Positions 60,920 through 64,000 of a stretch of DNA of 64,000 bases are shown here, piece after piece; position 1 is the stretch's first letter; each line of letters opens with the position of its first letter. The position numbers and the translations under genes were made by a program. Under the pieces are notes generated by a model. The model was not told the DNA's origin, made no database searches, and saw only the letters and a program-made list of their open reading frames with translations. This DNA comes from CAMLJR01 sp964500675 (lineage in GTDB: Bacteria > Pseudomonadota > Gammaproteobacteria > Pseudomonadales > CAMLJR01), in the NCBI GenBank assembly GCA_964500675.1, contig CAZCNY010000001.1, forward strand, positions 496,001 to 560,000, read 5' to 3'.

Positions 60920-61648
60920 TTAAGATGCCCCCTGCGCCTGGGTCGCATCATTCTGCGCCGGCTCCACTTGCAAATCGCGCAATTTCATTTCGAGCAGCGG
61001 ATCATTGATCGGCGACGACATTTTTTTCTCAAGTTCTTGCGCGCGTTTATACGCCGCCCGCGCGGCTTCGAGATCACCGCGCGTCTGTGCGATATCGCCC
61101 TTCAATTGCAAATATGCGCTCGCATAACTGCCCGCAGCCGTTTCGTCGAGCTGCGCCAGCGCACCGGTGTCATCGCCTTTGGCGTGTAGCACGCGCGCCA
61201 AGCGCAGTTGCGTCAATGCCCGCATATCGTCGGAAGGTTTATGCGCAAGCACCCATTTCAATTCGGCCTCCGCTTGCGCCAGATCGTTGTCTTCAACAGC
61301 GAGTTTGGCTTTGAACAATGCGGCAAATTGCGCATAGGTGGAGTTTTCAAAATCCGATTTCAACGTATCGGCGAGATGTCGCGCGGTAGCCAACTGTTCT
61401 TTGCGCGTATTCGCGTCGGCGGTATTGGCGCCCGCCGCATTTGCGCCGATGATGTTAACGGCCTGCAGTAAATTTTGATATTCGACCGATGCGGTATCCG
61501 CGCGATGCTGTTGCCTCTGCTGCCAACTGTAAATACCGAACGCGGCGACCGCAGCGACCAGCATCCCGGTGACGACATGACGGCCGTTGTCGCGAAACCA
61601 TTTCTTTAGCGCTTCGAGCTGTTCTTCTTCAGTTTGGTAAGTTTCCAC
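60920..61648 (-). CDS. yfgM: YfgM-like TPR membrane protein
   Basis: 242 residues: a cytoplasmic N-terminus (YQTEEEQLEALKKWFRDNG), one transmembrane helix (VVTGMLVAAVAAFGIYSW), and a periplasmic TPR-like domain (FENSTYAQFAALFKAKLAVE, MRALTQLRLARVLHAKGD). YfgM is an ancillary SecYEG/PpiD-associated protein. It ends 2 bp before bamB and starts 22 bp after hisS. Confidence 0.93.
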   Translation of the reverse strand: METYQTEEEQLEALKKWFRDNGRHVVTGMLVAAVAAFGIYSWQQRQQHRADTASVEYQNLLQAVNIIGANAAGANTADANTRKEQLATARHLADTLKSDFENSTYAQFAALFKAKLAVEDNDLAQAEAELKWVLAHKPSDDMRALTQLRLARVLHAKGDDTGALAQLDETAAGSYASAYLQLKGDIAQTRGDLEAARAAYKRAQELEKKMSSPINDPLLEMKLRDLQVEPAQNDATQAQGAS

Positions 61649-61670
61649 GATCGATTCACCTCATTAGCTA

Positions 61671-62960
61671 TTATTTTGTCAATTTCAGTTCAGCGCTCAA
61701 TAGCGATGCCACCTGAGACTCCGCCACGGTTTTTTGTTCGCGCGTTTCATCGCGCAGCCATTTGATATTGACCACTCCGCCATCGACTTCCTGATCGCCG
61801 AGAATCAACGCAATGCTGGCGCCGCTTTTATCGGCTTTCTTGAATTGGCTTTTGAAACTGCCGCCGCCGCAGTTCGACAACACGCGCAGCCACGGCAATT
61901 GATCGCGCAATGATTCCGCCATCACCATCGCCGTCATTTCGGCGCGCGCACCTGCAGCAACGATATAGACCTGCGGCGCGTCGATAATATCCGCCGGAAT
62001 TTTTTCACACGCTTCGAGCAACAAACACAAACGCTCGATACCCATACCGAAACCAACTGCCGGCGTCGACTTGCCGCCAAGCTGTTCGACAAGACCATCA
62101 TAGCGACCGCCCGCGCAAACAGTGGCCTGCGCACCGAGTTTATCGGTGGTCCATTCAAAAACCGTTTTGCCGTAATAGTCGAGCCCGCGCACCAGCGCTG
62201 GATTTAATCGATATTGCACGCCGCCGGCATCGAGCAGCGCGCACAGATTCTGAAAATGCAGACGCGAGTCTTCATCCAAATAATCATCGAATGCGGGGGC
62301 GCCGATTAAGATGCGTCGCGTGTTTTCGTCCTTGCTGTCGAGAATACGCAGCGGGTTCGTGTGCAAACGGCGCTGACTGTCTTCATCGAGCTCGGCAACA
62401 TAATTCTGCAAATAATCAACCAGCGCACGCTTGAATTCGGCGCGCGCATTCGCGGAGCCGATGCTGTTCAATTCGAGCACGACGTGCTCGCTGATACCGA
62501 GCTTGCGCCACAACCTAGCCGTTAGAAAAATCAATTCGGCATCAATATCGGGACCGTTCATCCCGAACGCTTCAACACCGATTTGATGAAACTGCCGCAG
62601 CCGGCCTTTCTGCGGCCGCTCATGACGAAACATGGGACCCGCATACCACAAACGCTGCGTCTGATTGAACAGCAAACCATTTTGCTCGCACGCGCGCACA
62701 CAGCCGGCCGTACCTTCGGGGCGCAGCGTCAGACTATCGCCGTTGCGATCTTCGAACGTGTACATTTCCTTTTCGACGATGTCGGTGACTTCGCCGATCG
62801 AACGTTTGAACAATTCAGTCTGTTCGAGAATCGGAAAACGCATTTCCTGATAGCCGTACGCGCCGAGCAATTGCGCAGCGATGCGCTCGACGTATTGCCA
62901 AAGCGGCGTCTGTGCGGGGAGAAGGTCATTCATTCCCCGTATCGATTGGATCTTGCTCAT
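61671..62960 (-). CDS. hisS: Histidyl-tRNA synthetase
   Basis: 429 residues, a class II aminoacyl-tRNA synthetase. The start KIQSIRGMNDLLPAQTPLW, motif 2 (RPQKGRLRQFHQIGVEAFG), the histidine-specific VRGLDYYGKTVFEW and CAGGRYDGLVEQLGG, and a C-terminal anticodon-binding domain are all present. Normal length. Follows ispG in the conserved ispG-hisS-yfgM-bamB-der order. Confidence 0.97.
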   Translation of the reverse strand: MSKIQSIRGMNDLLPAQTPLWQYVERIAAQLLGAYGYQEMRFPILEQTELFKRSIGEVTDIVEKEMYTFEDRNGDSLTLRPEGTAGCVRACEQNGLLFNQTQRLWYAGPMFRHERPQKGRLRQFHQIGVEAFGMNGPDIDAELIFLTARLWRKLGISEHVVLELNSIGSANARAEFKRALVDYLQNYVAELDEDSQRRLHTNPLRILDSKDENTRRILIGAPAFDDYLDEDSRLHFQNLCALLDAGGVQYRLNPALVRGLDYYGKTVFEWTTDKLGAQATVCAGGRYDGLVEQLGGKSTPAVGFGMGIERLCLLLEACEKIPADIIDAPQVYIVAAGARAEMTAMVMAESLRDQLPWLRVLSNCGGGSFKSQFKKADKSGASIALILGDQEVDGGVVNIKWLRDETREQKTVAESQVASLLSAELKLTK

Positions 62961-63092
62961 TGCAACCCGAGTGAATCGATGGTGGATCGGCGAGTCGGTA
63001 GCGCCCTAGCGCGCGTCGACGGCGGTGGGCGGCATTATATGCGAATGCGACTGCCAGGTATCGAAAGACATGGTCCCGAGGCTTGAAGAAAC

Positions 63093-64000
63093 TCAGCCCT
63101 GCGCGATCAGATCTTTTTCGGCCTGCTGTTTCGCGGCGGCTTTGCTCCGAATCAGCTGCTCGAGATGATCGATCAATTCTTCGTTGACCACTTTGTGATC
63201 GGGCGCGCCGTCGACATAAACCAGATTATTCGGCGTGCCGCCGGCGAGTCCGATATCGGCCTCTTTCGCTTCACCGGGACCGTTGACGATACAGCCGATC
63301 ACAGCCACATCGAGCGGCACGTTGAGATCCTCAAGCCGACTCTCCAGCGCGTTCATGGTTGCGATCACATCGAAATTCTGTCGCGAACAACTCGGACACG
63401 CGATGAAATTGATACCGCGCGTGCGCAGCTTCAAGCTCTTCAGAATTTCGTAGCCGACTTTGACTTCTTCGACAACATCGGCCGCGAGCGAGATGCGAAT
63501 CGTGTCGCCGATGCCATCCATGAGCAACATACCGAGACCCACCGCCGACTTCACGGTGCCGCCGCGCAGACCACCGGCTTCAGTAATTCCGAGGTGCAAT
63601 GGCTGCTCGATCAACGTCGCGATTTTGCGGTACGCGGCCACCGCCATGAACACATCGGATGCTTTGACGCTGAGTTTGAAATTTGGGAAATTCAGCTTAT
63701 CGAGTATTTCGACGTGGCGCATCGCCGATTCGACAAGCGCGTCCGGCGTCGGCTCGCCGTATTTCTTTTGCAAATCCTTTTCGAGCGAACCGGCATTCAC
63801 ACCGATGCGGATCGGAATATTTTTATCGCGCGCGCAATCGACAACCGCGCGCACACGGTCTTCGCGACCGATATTGCCGGGGTTGATGCGCAGGCAATCG
63901 ACGCCGTATTCCGCGACTTTGAGCGCGATTTTGTAATCGAAATGAATGTCGGCGACGAGCGGCGTATCGACCTGTTGACGAATGAACTTGAATGCCTCGG
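63093..64000 (-). CDS. ispG: 4-hydroxy-3-methylbut-2-en-1-yl diphosphate synthase (partial, N-terminus outside window)
   Basis: About 302 codons of the C-terminal part; the frame is open to the window edge and reads EAFKFIRQQVDTPLVADIHF and CLRINPGNIGREDRV there. Fe-S cluster cysteines appear in IACPSCSRQNFDV and in VAVIGCIVNGPGEA, and the substrate region ITEAGGLRGGTVKSAVGLG is typical. It performs the penultimate step of the MEP isoprenoid pathway. The missing N-terminus should amount to roughly 70 residues. Confidence 0.96.
   Translation of the reverse strand, partial: EAFKFIRQQVDTPLVADIHFDYKIALKVAEYGVDCLRINPGNIGREDRVRAVVDCARDKNIPIRIGVNAGSLEKDLQKKYGEPTPDALVESAMRHVEILDKLNFPNFKLSVKASDVFMAVAAYRKIATLIEQPLHLGITEAGGLRGGTVKSAVGLGMLLMDGIGDTIRISLAADVVEEVKVGYEILKSLKLRTRGINFIACPSCSRQNFDVIATMNALESRLEDLNVPLDVAVIGCIVNGPGEAKEADIGLAGGTPNNLVYVDGAPDHKVVNEELIDHLEQLIRSKAAAKQQAEKDLIAQG

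Noticed and set aside
1..64000. CRISPR arrays, insertion sequences, phage genes or toxin-antitoxin pairs
   Set aside because: I looked for regularly spaced direct repeats of 25-40 bp, transposase or integrase motifs and small paired genes and found none.

Overview
This 64 kb window comes from a gammaproteobacterium of the Pseudomonas/Cellvibrio type. The evidence is gene order: leuC-leuD-leuB-asd-usg-fimV-truA-trpF-trpB-trpA-accD-folC-(SPOR protein)-cvpA-purF-metZ on one strand, ispG-hisS-yfgM-bamB-der on the same strand at the far end, and a fabY-type ketoacyl synthase. GC is moderately high with GCG/CGC-rich coding. The exact genus cannot be read from the sequence.

Layout. 1-7.2 kb is a surface/secretion region: a partial TpsB-type outer-membrane transporter, a secreted protein with a possible PstS-like fold, a VPLPA/PEP-CTERM protein behind a candidate c-di-GMP-I riboswitch, a second PEP-CTERM-like protein and a TIGR03790-family protein. 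7.3-25.7 kb is the housekeeping block (Met, purine, folate, fatty acid, Trp, Leu and Asp-family synthesis, tRNA pseudouridylation, FimV), ending at a divergent LysR regulator. 26.7-28.4 kb holds a flavodoxin-like protein, a VanZ-like protein, a glyoxalase-II-like hydrolase and tRNA-Ser(GGA). 28.6-33.3 kb is a five-gene ABC efflux operon, followed by MarC and a low-complexity protein.

35-51 kb is accessory in character. It has ApbE, two closely similar fatty-acid-hydroxylase paralogues in opposite orientation at its edges (the first behind a perfect Anr/Dnr/FNR box), a second RlmN-like radical SAM enzyme, an acyl-adenylating enzyme, a DUF4197-like lipoprotein and a nitronate monooxygenase. Its centre is a four-gene operon: two-domain multicopper oxidase, dihaem cytochrome c, monohaem cytochrome c and copper nitrite reductase. 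This has the same composition and order as the ncgABC-nirK cluster of ammonia-oxidising Nitrosomonas, and a near-ideal NsrR-type operator lies on its promoter. Next to it is an outer-membrane protein with a CxxCxC motif, preceded by a small overlapping ORF and facing a TlpA-like thioredoxin. A 156-bp internal piece of the outer-membrane gene also occurs as an orphan copy 5.4 kb upstream. A YeiH-type exporter with a divergent LysR regulator follows.

51-64 kb returns to ordinary content: a nitrobindin/FABP-like protein, CrcB, a PlsC-like acyltransferase, HD-GYP and PilZ c-di-GMP proteins, FabY with a divergent GlxA-type AraC regulator, a cold-shock-domain protein, and der-bamB-yfgM-hisS-ispG (ispG cut by the window end).

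Cross-cutting signals. Two c-di-GMP effectors and a candidate c-di-GMP riboswitch share the window. Regulatory sites for NO/nitrite (NsrR) and low oxygen/NO (Anr/Dnr) sit in the accessory region. Imperfect tandem repeats with a 16-17 bp period recur at several gene boundaries with unrelated unit sequences, which suggests a genome-wide habit of short tandem duplication. The most noteworthy items are the ncg-nirK operon with its operator, the riboswitch candidate upstream of a PEP-CTERM gene, the orphan gene fragment and the repeats.
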